From assembly GCA_027364935.1 (NCBI GenBank), contig DAHXOK010000005.1, forward strand, positions 1-53,259: a stretch of DNA of 53,259 nucleotides, written 5' to 3'. The notes under the pieces were generated by a model, which saw only the letters and a list, made by a program, of their open reading frames with translations, was not told the DNA's origin and ran no database searches. The translations under genes and the position numbers were made by a program. The DNA comes from Vulcanimicrobiota bacterium. GTDB taxonomy: Bacteria; Vulcanimicrobiota; Vulcanimicrobiia; Vulcanimicrobiales; Vulcanimicrobiaceae. Of this stretch, positions 1-9,505 are shown piece by piece (positions within the stretch are counted from its first letter, which is position 1; each line of letters starts with the position of its first letter).

Positions 1-5
1 GGCGT

Positions 6-2498
6 ATGCGCGTGGCGTACGATTTCGAGCAGGTCGAGAAAAAATGGCGGGAGCGCTGGGAGCGCGACGGCACCTACGCCGCACCGCGCGTTCCGACCGG
101 CGAAAAATACTACGTGCTCGAGATGTTGCCGTATCCGTCGGGCGATCTCCACGTCGGCCACGCGAAGAACTACACGATCGGAGACTCCGTCGCGCGCATG
201 ATGCGCATGCTCGGATGCGACGTCCTTCACCCGATGGGATGGGACGCCTTCGGCCTACCCGCAGAGAACGCGGCAATCGCGCGCGGCATCGACCCCGAAA
301 CGTGGACCCGCTCGAACATCGCCAACATGCGGCGCCAGGTTCGCCTCATCGGAACGAGCTACGATTGGTCGCGCGAGATCACCACGTGCGATCCCGAGTA
401 CTACCGCTGGAACCAGTGGCTCTTTCTGCGGCTCTTCGAGCGCGGGCTCGCCTACAAGCGCGAGGCGCCGGTGAACTGGTGCCCGCACGATCGAACCGTG
501 CTCGCGAACGAACAGGTCGTCGACGGCCGCTGCTGGCGCTGCGACTCGTTCGTCGAGCGGCGCAATCTCGCGCAGTGGTTTCTCAAGATCACCGCATATG
601 CCGATCGTCTGCTCGCGGATCTCGACCGGCTCGAGGAATGGCCCGAGCGCACGCGCACGATGCAGCGCAACTGGATCGGCCGCAGCGAGGGCGTGGAGCT
701 ATCCTTCGCGATCGCGGACACCGACGCGCGCGTCGACGTTTTCACGACGCGCGCCGACACGCTCTACGGCGCGACCTTCGTCGCGATCGCACCGGAGCAC
801 CCCGCTATTCCCGTGCTGAAGACGACGATATCCAAGAACCACGCGCTGCAGATCGACGCGTTCGCGGAGTCGCTGCGCTCGAAATCCGAGCTCGAGCGAA
901 CCAGCCTCATGGAGAAGACGGGCCTCTTCACCGGCGCCTACGCGGTGAATCCGCTCTCGCACGAACGCGTTCCGATTTGGGTGACGAACTACGTGCTAGC
1001 GGAGTACGGCACCGGTGCGGTGATGGGCGTGCCGGCTCACGACGAGCGCGACTTCGACTTTGCGCGCAAGCACGGGCTACCGATCGCGCAAGTCATCGTC
1101 CCGCACGGTTTCTCCGACGAGCCGGCGCCGCTCTCGCAAGCGTTTCTCGACGACGGCCGGCTGGTCGCAAGCGGCGACTTCTCCGGAATGTCGAGCGCGC
1201 GCGCGCGCGAAGCGATCGCCCAACGCCTCGCCGCTCTCGGCGCGGGACGCGTTAACGTGAACTATCGGCTACGCGACTGGCTCATCTCGCGCCAGCGCTA
1301 CTGGGGCACGCCGATTCCAATCGTGTCCTGCGATGCGTGCGGTGAGGTGGCGGTTCCGGACGACGCGCTGCCCGTACTCCTGCCGCCGAACGCGCCGATC
1401 ACCGGCGAAGGCTCTCCGCTCGCACGCATGCCGGAGTTCGTGAACGCGTCCTGTCCGCGCTGCGGCGGAGCTGCGCGGCGCGACACCGATACGATGGACA
1501 CGTTTTTCGAATCCTCGTGGTACTATCTGCGCTATCTCTCGCCTCACGACGCGAGCGCACCGTGGGGCCGCGACGAGGCCGCCGGATGGATGAACGTCGA
1601 TCAATACATCGGTGGCGCCGAGCACGCAGTGATGCACTTGCTCTACGCACGCTTCTTCTACAAGTTCTTTCACGATTGCGGCTGGGTGAACGGCGCCGAC
1701 GAGCCCTTCCGGCGCCTGTTCCATCAAGGCTTCGTGCTGCACGGCGGCGAGAAAATGTCGAAGTCGCGCGGCAACGTCGTCGGCATCGACGAGACGGCGC
1801 GGCGCTACGGCGTCGACGCGATGCGGCTCTTCCTGCTCTGCGTGACGCCCCCCGAGGACACGAGCGACTGGACCGACGAGGGCATCACCGGCCGCGTACG
1901 CTTTCTCAACCGGCTCTGGCGTCTGTGTCGTCCCGAGTGCAGCGAGCGCGAAGTGCTCGCGGCGGCGAAGGACGACTGGAGGGTGCCGCCACCGGCGAGC
2001 AGTCCCGCCGAAAAGGCACTCATACGCACCGTCCACGTCGCGGCGAAATCCGCGCGCGACGAAACGACGTCCCGCCGTTTTCACTACAACGCAACGATCG
2101 CAAAACTCGACGAATTGCTCAACGCGCTCTCGGCAGTCCAGCAAGAGACGCCGCAGTCGCCGGCACTCGCCTATGCGGCGCACGCCCTACCGTTGCTCGT
2201 GGCTCCGTTCGCGCCGCACGTCGCCGAGGAGCTATGGGAGCGCATGGGCCACGCCACGTCGGTGCACCTCGAGCGGTACCTCGAACCCGACGACTCCGTC
2301 ATGGCGCTCGCCGAGATCACGCTGGTCGTGCAGGTGAACGGGAAGATCCGGGCGCGCCTCACGGTGCCAGCCGGTCTCACGGAATCGGAGGCTCTCGCGC
2401 TTGCTCTCGCGCAACCAAACGTGCGTGCGCAACTCGACGGCAGCGAGCCGCGCAAGCACGTCTACGTTCCCGACAAGCTCGTTAACCTGGTACGCTGA
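6..2498 (+). CDS. leuS: Leucyl-tRNA synthetase
   Basis: Class Ia aminoacyl-tRNA synthetase that charges tRNA-Leu in the cytoplasm. The 830-residue length is normal for the bacterial enzyme. The HIGH-type motif HVGH is at residues 49-52 after PYPSGDL, and a complete KMSKS loop lies near residues 583-587. A CPHD...CWRC zinc-type pair is near residues 158-177, and the CP1 editing insertion occupies roughly 220-420 with the GTGAVMGVPAHDERD segment. The anticodon-binding and C-terminal domains follow. The ATG at position 6 gives the standard N-terminus (YDF...VEKKW), but only five bases precede it, so no ribosome site can be judged. Its 3' end overlaps the convergent epimerase gene by 17 nt. Identification is secure from the motifs. 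Confidence 0.98.
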   Translation: MRVAYDFEQVEKKWRERWERDGTYAAPRVPTGEKYYVLEMLPYPSGDLHVGHAKNYTIGDSVARMMRMLGCDVLHPMGWDAFGLPAENAAIARGIDPETWTRSNIANMRRQVRLIGTSYDWSREITTCDPEYYRWNQWLFLRLFERGLAYKREAPVNWCPHDRTVLANEQVVDGRCWRCDSFVERRNLAQWFLKITAYADRLLADLDRLEEWPERTRTMQRNWIGRSEGVELSFAIADTDARVDVFTTRADTLYGATFVAIAPEHPAIPVLKTTISKNHALQIDAFAESLRSKSELERTSLMEKTGLFTGAYAVNPLSHERVPIWVTNYVLAEYGTGAVMGVPAHDERDFDFARKHGLPIAQVIVPHGFSDEPAPLSQAFLDDGRLVASGDFSGMSSARAREAIAQRLAALGAGRVNVNYRLRDWLISRQRYWGTPIPIVSCDACGEVAVPDDALPVLLPPNAPITGEGSPLARMPEFVNASCPRCGGAARRDTDTMDTFFESSWYYLRYLSPHDASAPWGRDEAAGWMNVDQYIGGAEHAVMHLLYARFFYKFFHDCGWVNGADEPFRRLFHQGFVLHGGEKMSKSRGNVVGIDETARRYGVDAMRLFLLCVTPPEDTSDWTDEGITGRVRFLNRLWRLCRPECSEREVLAAAKDDWRVPPPASSPAEKALIRTVHVAAKSARDETTSRRFHYNATIAKLDELLNALSAVQQETPQSPALAYAAHALPLLVAPFAPHVAEELWERMGHATSVHLERYLEPDDSVMALAEITLVVQVNGKIRARLTVPAGLTESEALALALAQPNVRAQLDGSEPRKHVYVPDKLVNLVR

Positions 2499-3420
2499 TC
2501 AGCTTCTGGAAGTACTTGTACGTCTCGACGATTCCGTCGCGCAGCGGTACCTGCGCGCGCCAGCCTAAGAGCGTGTGCGCGAGCGACGCATCGAACTGCG
2601 CGTCGCGGGCGTCGCCCGGACGTTTTTGTGCGTGCGCGACCGGCGCGTCGAATCCCGTGATCTCGACGAGCGTACGATAGATCTCGTTGACGCTCGTCTT
2701 GATGCCGGTACCGATGACGAAGCACTCGCCTGAGCCGCGCGTCAAGGCGTCCACGTTGCAGCGCGCAACGTCCTTGACGTAGACGTAGTCGCGCGTCTGC
2801 TCGCCGTCCCAGTCGACCCGAACGCCTTCGCGCTTGAGAAACTTGCCGATGAAGATGGCGATCACGCCGGCTTCGCCGTTGGGATCCTGTCGCGGTCCGT
2901 AGACGTTCCCGTAGCGAAACGAGGTGAAGTCGAGGCCGCGGTCTTCTTTATAGAACCGTAAGTAGTGCTCGGCGACCATCTTCGTGATGCCGTACGGAGA
3001 GGTCGGCCGTTGCGGCGTCGTTTCGGTGATCGGATAGTGCTCCGGCGTGCCGAAACTCGCGCCGCTCCCGGCGAAGATCACCTTCCTCGCACCGACCTTC
3101 ACGGTATGGTCGAGGACGTTGATGAGGCCGACGACGTTGACCTCGGCGTCGAGCCCCGGATCGCGCGACGAGATCGCCACCGAGTGTTGCGCGGCGTGAT
3201 GGCTGACGACGTCCGGACGAAACTCTGCAAAGACGCGCGCGATGTTCTTGTCGCGAATATCCATCGGCACGAACGTGACGCGGTCGGGCACGTTTGCCCG
3301 CCGGCCGCCGCCGTGCTCCCAGAGCGAATCGATGACGAGCACGTCGTGCCCTTGCGCTAAGTATTCCTCGACGACGTGCGATCCGATGAATCCGGCTCCG
3401 CCGGTGACGATGATCCGCAA
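2482..3420 (-). CDS. NAD-dependent sugar-nucleotide epimerase/dehydratase (GalE-like extended SDR)
   Basis: Extended short-chain dehydrogenase/reductase of 312 residues, most like UDP-glucose 4-epimerase/dehydratase enzymes that remodel nucleotide sugars for surface polysaccharide. The Rossmann glycine motif TGGAGFIGSH is at residues 6-15. The catalytic set is the GSGASFG serine region (residues 118-124) and YxxxK as YGITK (Y143, K147). RYGNVYGPRQ, typical of this family, follows. The frame is open well upstream, but the conserved N-terminus begins at a TTG at 3420, with AAGAGG directly before it and GGAAAGGA slightly further up. That start leaves 39 bp to the divergent comEC start. The exact substrate cannot be told from sequence. 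Confidence 0.9.
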   Translation of the reverse strand: MRIIVTGGAGFIGSHVVEEYLAQGHDVLVIDSLWEHGGGRRANVPDRVTFVPMDIRDKNIARVFAEFRPDVVSHHAAQHSVAISSRDPGLDAEVNVVGLINVLDHTVKVGARKVIFAGSGASFGTPEHYPITETTPQRPTSPYGITKMVAEHYLRFYKEDRGLDFTSFRYGNVYGPRQDPNGEAGVIAIFIGKFLKREGVRVDWDGEQTRDYVYVKDVARCNVDALTRGSGECFVIGTGIKTSVNEIYRTLVEITGFDAPVAHAQKRPGDARDAQFDASLAHTLLGWRAQVPLRDGIVETYKYFQKLISVPG

Positions 3421-3459
3421 CCTCTTGACGTTCCTTTCCAGACGCGTGATCGCTCTGCG

Positions 3460-5771
3460 ATGACCGTACCTCTGACGGTCGGCATCGCGGCCGTCCTCGG
3501 TACGCTCGCGACCGCCCCGCTCTCGCTCGACGGACGCGTGCTCGACGTGCTCGGCATCCTCGCCTTGTACGCCTACACGTGCGTTTCGCGCGAGACTCGC
3601 TTGGTTCGAGCGGGCGTGCTCCTCGCCCTGGCAGTCTTCGCCTGCAACGCGTGGATCGCGCGCGAGCGTGCGCCGCACGTCGCCGAACTCCGCACCGCGC
3701 GATACGCAGCGCTTGCGCTCGCTCGCACGCGCGACGACGGGGCCGCGAGCAGTTTCGCGGCGGTGCTCGACGGCGGCCTCACGGTTCTCGCGCACGTTCG
3801 CGGTACGCCTCCGCCGCCGGGAGAGCGCCTCGTGCTACGCGGAAGACTCGAGCCGTTCGACGGTCCGCGTAACCCGGGCGAGCCGAGCCAAGTAGAGCTC
3901 GAACGCGAACGCGGCTTCGACGCGCAACTGGCACGCGCCGAGATTCTGCAGACGCGTGCGCCCTCGCTACAGGATCCACGCGTCGTTCTTGCTCGCGCGC
4001 ACGCGTGGGCGCTCGCGCAACTGCGATCCAGGCTCGGAGAGCCGGCGGCGTCGATCGTCGCGGGCGAGCTCTGGGGCGAGCGCGCCGATCTTCCGCCCGA
4101 CGTCCGCGCGCAGTTTCAAGAGACCGGCACCGTCCACGTGCTCGTCACCGCCGGCTTGCACTTGGGCGTTGTGGCAGCGATCGTCGTTGCGTTGCTCTCG
4201 TTCTGTTCGGTCCCTCGAATGCCGGCGTGCGCGCTCGCGATCGTCGCCGTCTGGGCATTTGCGCTGTGGAGCGGCGAGCAGCTCCCCGCGATGCGCGCCG
4301 CCGTCATGGTAACGGTGGCACTCGTTGCGCACGCCTTCGGGCGAGCGTCGTTCTCTTGGAACGCCCTCGCGCTCGCGGCGATCGCAATTGCTGCGTTACG
4401 CCCGCTCAGCGTCGCGACGCCATCGTTCGCGCTCTCGTTCAGCTGCGGCGGAGCCATTTCGCATGCGCTCCAGCGATCGAGCACGCTTTGGATGCCCATG
4501 GAGCACTGCCCGCCGCGCTTCGCGAAGCGCTCACGCTGAGCGTTGCGACGCAGCTCGGCACGTGGCCGCTTACTGCGGCGATCTTTCTGCAGTTTTCGCC
4601 CTACGCCGTGGCCGCAAACCTCGCCGTCGTTCCGTGCGTCGGCGCGTCGCTCGTTCTCGGCGCGCTGCAGCTCCTACTCGCGTGGCAGCCCGCACTCGCG
4701 CAAGCGGCGGCGAATCTCGACGGCTGGATCGTGGCATGGATGCTCGCCGTGACGCGCACGCTCGCCGCTTTACCGAACGGCGCCGTGCCGATGTCGCCCG
4801 CGCCGCCGTGGTGCATCGCCGCGTACGACGGTGCGCTGCTCTTCTGCGCCGCCTCCGTGCGCCGTAAGAGTGCGACGCCGGGCGTTGCGGTGCTGATCGT
4901 TGCCGTTGGGCTCGTCCTATGGCCGCCGTGCGCCGTCGATACTCGCTTACGCGGGACGGCGCTCGACGTGGGCCAAGCCGACGCTATTCTCATCGAGACA
5001 CCATCCCACCACGCGCTTCTCGTCGATGGCGGCGGGCGACTCGAGATCGGACCGCAGGTCGACGGATCCGTGGCCGAGCGCGTCGGAGAGCTAACCGTCG
5101 TGCCGTTCCTTCTACGCCGCGGCATCCACCAGCTCGATGCGATCGTGCTCAGTCATCCCCACGGCGATCATGCAGGCGGCGTCGCGCCGGCGCTGCGCAA
5201 GGTGCGCGTCGCGGAACTTGCCGACGGCGGCCAGCGCTATACGGGGCACGCGTATCTCGATGCGTTGGCCACCGCGCGCGCGGACGGCGTGCCGGTCGTC
5301 GCGCCGCGCGCCGGCGATGTGTGGCGCACCGACGACGGCGTCGTCCTGCACTTCATCGGGCCGTCGCTGCCGTTCATCAACGGCGGCAACAACGACATCA
5401 ACGACAACTCCATCGCGTTCACGCTGCGCTATCGCTCGTTCTGCATGCTCTTCACCGGCGACGCCGGCGTTGCAGCGGAACAGCGCTTCTTAGGTGAAGG
5501 CGTGGACCTGCGCTGCCAGGTCCTCAAGGTCGGGCACCACGGCTCCGCCTACAGCTCGAGCCTCGCCTTCATCGCCGCCGTGCGCCCGCAGTATGCGATC
5601 ATTTCGGTGGGAAGGCACAACATGTTCGGGCACCCGGCGCCTTCAACACTAGCGACGTTGCAACGATTCGGCGCACGTGTCTACCGCACCGACGAAAACG
5701 GCGCCGTCACCATAACCACTGACGGCACGCACATTACGGCCTCGCCGATGCTCCCCTGGTCTCGGCCCTGA
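3460..5771 (+). pseudogene. comEC: DNA-uptake channel ComEC/Rec2, split by an apparent one-base frameshift
   Basis: ComEC forms the inner-membrane channel for single-stranded DNA during natural transformation. The first frame (ATG 3460) carries the N-terminal DUF4131-like region and the start of the Competence membrane domain (TAGLHLGVVAAIV, then SGEQLPAMRAAVM). It ends at a stop at 4539. The reading continues in a different frame, from about 4470 to 5771, with further membrane segments and the C-terminal metallo-beta-lactamase domain (LSHPHGDHAGG, then TGDAGVAAEQ and KVGHHGS). Adding one base near the C pair at 4470-4471 would restore a protein of about 770 residues, a normal ComEC length. 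Either the gene is freshly inactivated or this is a sequencing error; the otherwise clean downstream frame fits both. Confidence 0.9.
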
Positions 5772-6035
5772 ATCGGAAGCCAAGGATTACTACGGATTTC
5801 CGGCCTAAACGGCCATGAGAGGGATCTCTCCCTAAGTCCCCACTGCGAGACCGAGGGATGCGGTGCTTTCGTGCTCAGCTCTTGCGTAAAGCTGGATGAA
5901 AGGCGCGTGAGAACTCGCAGTCTCCGCCTATATGAATCCGCGCCTACAGGTTACCTGCAGAAAAAGAAGCGCCGATCTAGGCAGATAACCTCGGCTCAGG
6001 CCACCGCCATTTCACACACTTTTTCGGCCATCACC

Positions 6036-6365
6036 CTACCTTTCTTGAACGAACTGTGGGTAAGGCTCTGACACATAATCCAACGCCACACGATGGACTC
6101 TGCTTTTGCCCTCAGCAGGACACAAAATCACCTGCGTTCCGACGGCGTAGGGGTCGTGGACATAGTTAATCGTGTCGATCTTGCGATAAACATGGCGATC
6201 ATCGAGTTCAATTGTTGTCCTCGACGGTGAAGTGCTGAACGTTCGGACGATCCTGTGAAGCGTGCACCCATGTTCGATTTCGTTGGTTCCAAACGGCCTA
6301 CAACCGCTGGTAACGAGCGTAGCGGCCAGCAAATCGCATAGAAGTAGAAGAGAACGCGCTCTCAC
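6036..6365 (-). CDS. Small predicted lipoprotein, unknown function
   Basis: A 109-residue product with a short basic N-terminus, a leucine-rich hydrophobic stretch and a lipobox-like VTSGC (cysteine about residue 22), so it is probably exported and lipidated. The mature part has no family I recognise; it contains two further cysteines and several tyrosines. It stands alone between comEC and the debris region that follows, and no clear ribosome site is visible upstream of the ATG at 6365. The signal sequence is the only argument that the frame is real, so it could be spurious. Confidence 0.45.
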   Translation of the reverse strand: MRARSLLLLCDLLAATLVTSGCRPFGTNEIEHGCTLHRIVRTFSTSPSRTTIELDDRHVYRKIDTINYVHDPYAVGTQVILCPAEGKSRVHRVALDYVSEPYPQFVQER

Positions 6366-6531
6366 GTCGACACAAATTGTTCTTGTCAGATAGCAGCAAC
6401 CCTCTGTATGTCACTTTTCTCCGTCATTTTCGAGCGCAGGCTCAGGGTGGCTTGGCGAATCGAGACCGAGGTTCGGCAACATCAAGAGCGTTCACGGGTT
6501 TCGCTAGTTCTCGCTTCGTGGCTATGAGAGG

Positions 6532-7137
6532 ATGCGCGGTGAGTGGCAAAGCGTGGGAACCGCCCACAACCTGAAACGAATGCACACGCTGACCTTGAAG
6601 CAGCGAAGGCGGGATGAGGATGGGAAACTACTCGCGTTGCGCAACCGCGAGTGGAAGCGCGAGCACGGCCAAGGCGCCAAGCGTGACCGAGCATGGTTCC
6701 TGCGCGAGATCGCGCCCAAGCTCGATGCCTTCTCCCTCGCAGAGATCGCAGCGGCGACGGGCTTGTCCCTTGCAGCCTGCTCGCGCTTCCGCGTCGGAGT
6801 CCGCGCTCCGCATCCGAGGCATTGGCCAGCCTTCGCCGCGCTTGTCAGCGAGGGCAACGCGTCCAGAGCACACCTTACATGCACGCCGATGCATCGTCAA
6901 CGCGGGAAGCGTCCGCTCCTGCGGCGGATGCGCGCGGCTGCGATGCTCAACGACCCCACGCCGAGCGAGCCTCATCTCTACGACAGCCTCGAAGAATGCG
7001 ACCCTACGCCATCAGTTTCGCAGTCGCCCGACGCTTCGAGCTACCTCGCGACCGCCACTCCAATGGGACCGTTGCCCGCCGCGAAGGGCGAGCCAGGCAC
7101 CGGCGTAAGCGCGCCGGTCGTCGCGTTGATGGTGTAG
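6532..7137 (+). CDS. Hypothetical protein with a helix-turn-helix-like segment, probably a chimeric remnant
   Basis: The 201-codon frame falls into two parts. Residues 35-105 form a charged, helical module (NREWKREHG, then DRAWFLREIAPKL, ATGLS, ACSRFRVG and APHPRHW) that looks like a compact helix-turn-helix. I recall similar patterns at the C-termini of unassigned bacterial proteins but cannot name a family. After about residue 150 the frame runs antisense through the truncated propeller gene, so the last 30 or so codons are probably not native. The junction falls near 7045, where the propeller also breaks off. I read this as a fragment joined to foreign DNA. The ATG at 6532 has no convincing ribosome site. 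Confidence 0.35.
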   Translation: MRGEWQSVGTAHNLKRMHTLTLKQRRRDEDGKLLALRNREWKREHGQGAKRDRAWFLREIAPKLDAFSLAEIAAATGLSLAACSRFRVGVRAPHPRHWPAFAALVSEGNASRAHLTCTPMHRQRGKRPLLRRMRAAAMLNDPTPSEPHLYDSLEECDPTPSVSQSPDASSYLATATPMGPLPAAKGEPGTGVSAPVVALMV

Positions 7138-7574
7138 GCGGAGAGGTTGTTGGAACTCGCATTGGCAACGTACGCGAACTTGCCGGCGGGATCGCCCGCC
7201 ACGCCATAGGGATTGGCGCCCGCCGCGAAGGGCGAGCCAGCCACCGGCGTTAGCGCGCCGGTCGTCGCGTTGATCGTATAGGCGGAGACGTTGTTCGAGT
7301 TATAATTGCTAACGTACGCAAACCTGCCGGTGGGATCGACCGCCACTCCAATGGGACCGTTGCCCGCCGCGAAGGGCGAGCCAGGCACCGGCGTAAGCGC
7401 GCCGGTCGTCGCGTTGATCGTGTAAGCGGAGACGTCGTTGGAGCCATCATTGGCAACGTACGCGAACTTGGCAACCAGCGGGGCCGGAGGCGGATTGAAG
7501 GCGGTGCCGGTCGACCTGCACCCGATCAGCGCGATCGTCGCGAGAGCCAATACGATCAAAACAGAACGTTTCAT
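7041..7574 (-). CDS. Truncated beta-propeller (lactonase/YVTN-type) lipoprotein with three near-identical blades
   Basis: A 177-residue predicted lipoprotein: MKRSVLIVLALATIALIGC is a signal peptide with a lipobox. A short linker is followed by three 48-residue repeats (FAYVANDGSNDVSAYTIN..., GALTPVPGSPFAAG) typical of 6-phosphogluconolactonase-like/YVTN propellers. Full-length relatives have about seven blades, so this one cannot close a propeller alone. It ends abruptly inside a repeat (GVAVAR then stop), exactly where unrelated sequence begins at about 7045, which indicates truncation by rearrangement. The ATG at 7574 has a strong GGAGGGAG ribosome site. The frame can be extended upstream to 7694, but the signal peptide fixes this start. 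The product may still be made as a three-blade fragment. Confidence 0.75.
   Translation of the reverse strand: MKRSVLIVLALATIALIGCRSTGTAFNPPPAPLVAKFAYVANDGSNDVSAYTINATTGALTPVPGSPFAAGNGPIGVAVDPTGRFAYVSNYNSNNVSAYTINATTGALTPVAGSPFAAGANPYGVAGDPAGKFAYVANASSNNLSAYTINATTGALTPVPGSPFAAGNGPIGVAVAR
7042..7473 (-). repeat. Three tandem 144-bp coding repeats
   Basis: The 48-codon blade unit recurs with a 144-bp period; the same string beginning accgccactccaatggg occurs at 7051 and again at 7339. First and third copies are almost identical in DNA, suggesting recent duplication or gene conversion. Confidence 0.85.
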
Positions 7575-7667
7575 GAACTCCCTCCGAAACCACAGCAATG
7601 CTGATAGGCTAACTATATGACCGCGAGGCTGCTGAAAGTATGCCGGAAAACCGCCATAACGGCGAAC

Positions 7668-7922
7668 CGTGGATCTGCGCTGCCAGGTCCTCAAGGTCGG
7701 GCACCACGGCTCCGCCTACAGCTCGAGTTCCGCCTTCATCGCCGCGGTGCGCCCGCAGTACGCGATCATCTCGGTGGGAAGACACAACATGTTCGGGCAC
7801 CCCGCGCCTTCAACGATTGCGACACTCGAACGCTTCGGCGCGCACGTCTATCGCACGGATGAAAACGGGGCCGTCACCATAACCACTGACGGCACGCACA
7901 TTACGGTCTCGCCGATGCTCCA
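7668..7922 (+). pseudogene. Fragment of a second comEC: C-terminal metallo-beta-lactamase part
   Basis: This 255-bp stretch aligns without gaps to comEC positions 5501-5755. By hand alignment I count about 25 mismatches (near 90% identity), most of them silent, and about five residue changes in 85. It keeps comEC's frame and contains KVGHHGSAYSSS and SVGRHNMFGHPAPST. The upstream part of comEC is missing. Homology stops abruptly at both ends, and the sequence then runs straight into the 3' end of the OmpA-family lipoprotein gene at 7934. The mainly synonymous divergence says the copy came from a functional comEC, not from long neutral decay. It has no start signal or complete domain of its own. 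Confidence 0.9.
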
Positions 7923-7933
7923 CGAATCTGGGG

Positions 7934-9505
7934 TTACTTCTGCAGTGAAACCTCGACGCGGCGGTTGAGCGCGCGGCCGGCTTCGGTCGAGTTGTCGGCG
8001 ACCGGTCGCGTCAGGCCGTAGCCCTTCGCGGTCAAGCGATTCGCTGCAACGCCGTGCTTCGTCAGCCACGCGACGACCGAGCGCGCGCGAGCCAGCGACA
8101 GCCCGAGATTGTACTCGGCGCCGCCCTGGTTGTCGGTGTGGCCGGCGATGATCCAGTGCGACGATGGCTCGCTCTTGATGACCTGGAGAATCTCGTCGAG
8201 CGACGGGAGGCTGTCGGGACGCAGCTTCGCCGATGCGGTATTGAAGTGGATGCCGTAGATGGCGACCGTTCCGCTCTGCGCGATCTGGCGTTTGAGATCC
8301 GCGACGGTTTCCTTGTGGCGCTTGAGCTGGAAGTTCGCCGTGCCGTGCTGACCGGCGGGGAGGTCCAGCAGTTGCACGGCGCTGTCGTAGCCGACGGCGC
8401 CTGCGTTGACCGAGACCAACCCCGCAGGAACGTTGCGTAGCGTGCACTTGCCATCGTTGGCGGTCAGTACGGTAACGCCCGCGGCACTGACGTCGGCCTT
8501 GGCGATCGGCTTCTGCGTCGCCGCGTCGATGACGTTGCAGGAGATGCTGACGGCATAGCGCCAGGGCTTCGGATTCACCAAGACGCGCACGAAGTTGACG
8601 GCGTATCCATCGGCCATGCCGGTCGTCGGATCGTCGATGAGGAGATTCACCGTTCCCGATTTGAGGATCGGCCAGTATTCGGGCAGCAGCTCGAGCGTCA
8701 GAAGCTTTCCGATGGGGCCAGTTTGATCGAGCTGGTTGACGGCGTCTTCGAAGTTCGGAATGCGTGTGCCGTTGAGCGTGATTTGGAAATGCGAGTGCAG
8801 CGGCACCGGCTGAAAGTCGTCGAGGAAAAGCTGAAAGAAGACGCGGTGAATCTTCGGCGGCAACGAGCCGATGGTGAGCGGAATCGCTTGCGGCAGGTTG
8901 TCAGGGCGCCGGCTGCAGCCGGAGTAGCCTTCCAGCGGATGCACGGCTACCCCGTCTTTCGTGGGGACCCCCGTGCCGAGCTCGCTGCGATCGGTTCCCG
9001 GAGCGGAACCCGGCCGCGACGTGCAGATCCACGCATGCGGGGGCGTCGATTCGCCCGAGAACGGCGTAAAGTGCGCTGGCCATCCGAATCCTAGATTATC
9101 GATCGCTCCGGTTCGCACGAGCAGCTCGGCCTCGGGACCGTTCTCCGTTCGTACGGACTCCTGTTCCCAACCCGACGGTAGGCCGGGAGGCGGCGTCGGT
9201 ATCGTCGGTTGCGGCGAGGGCGATTCCGACGGCGATTCTTCGGTAGAAGCACTGCTTTCCGACGAAGCACTGCTTTCCGGCGAAGCACTGCTTTCCGGCG
9301 ACGCGTTGGTCCCTGGCGACCCTGTCGGCGATTCCGCCGGCGAGGCCTGCGCGGAAATTTCGGTGGGGCTTGCCGACGGCGCGGCCGTACTTTGGGCCGA
9401 TTTCGCACAGCCTGCAAGGGCTAGCGACGCCACGAATAGAGCGGCGAGGATCCATCGCGCGCGCACGTTAGAAGCGAGCAGCTCGGTATTCCATATCTCT
9501 CGCAT
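7934..9505 (-). CDS. OmpA-family outer-membrane lipoprotein with Ser/Pro-rich linker
   Basis: A 523-residue predicted lipoprotein (lipobox LALAGC near residue 33). A low-complexity linker (residues 35-110) is rich in SPESSA repeats. The middle region is unassigned and followed by a carboxypeptidase-regulatory-like segment (CNVIDAATQKPIAKADVSAAG...). The C-terminal OmpA/MotB peptidoglycan-binding domain (about 405-523) shows HTDNQGG, then the LSLARARSVVAWL helix and GRALNRRVEV. Such proteins tether the outer membrane to peptidoglycan. The start at 9505 has AAGGAA seven bases upstream. The 3' end abuts comEC fragment A, suggesting that this gene lies at a rearrangement edge but is itself intact. 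Confidence 0.88.
   Translation of the reverse strand: MREIWNTELLASNVRARWILAALFVASLALAGCAKSAQSTAAPSASPTEISAQASPAESPTGSPGTNASPESSASPESSASSESSASTEESPSESPSPQPTIPTPPPGLPSGWEQESVRTENGPEAELLVRTGAIDNLGFGWPAHFTPFSGESTPPHAWICTSRPGSAPGTDRSELGTGVPTKDGVAVHPLEGYSGCSRRPDNLPQAIPLTIGSLPPKIHRVFFQLFLDDFQPVPLHSHFQITLNGTRIPNFEDAVNQLDQTGPIGKLLTLELLPEYWPILKSGTVNLLIDDPTTGMADGYAVNFVRVLVNPKPWRYAVSISCNVIDAATQKPIAKADVSAAGVTVLTANDGKCTLRNVPAGLVSVNAGAVGYDSAVQLLDLPAGQHGTANFQLKRHKETVADLKRQIAQSGTVAIYGIHFNTASAKLRPDSLPSLDEILQVIKSEPSSHWIIAGHTDNQGGAEYNLGLSLARARSVVAWLTKHGVAANRLTAKGYGLTRPVADNSTEAGRALNRRVEVSLQK
9246..9299 (-). repeat. Three 18-bp tandem repeats in the lipoprotein linker
   Basis: The unit gaagcactgctttccg plus two bases occurs three times in a row and encodes the repeated SPESSA-type linker. 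The nearly perfect copies suggest slippage-prone length variation. Confidence 0.85.

Noticed and set aside
1269-2183. Long minus-strand frame antisense to leuS
   Set aside because: High-GC shadow: Arg/Ala/Val-rich, no motif, fully inside a certain gene.
5871-6071. Small plus-strand ORF downstream of comEC
   Set aside because: No ribosome site, no domain, random-like composition.
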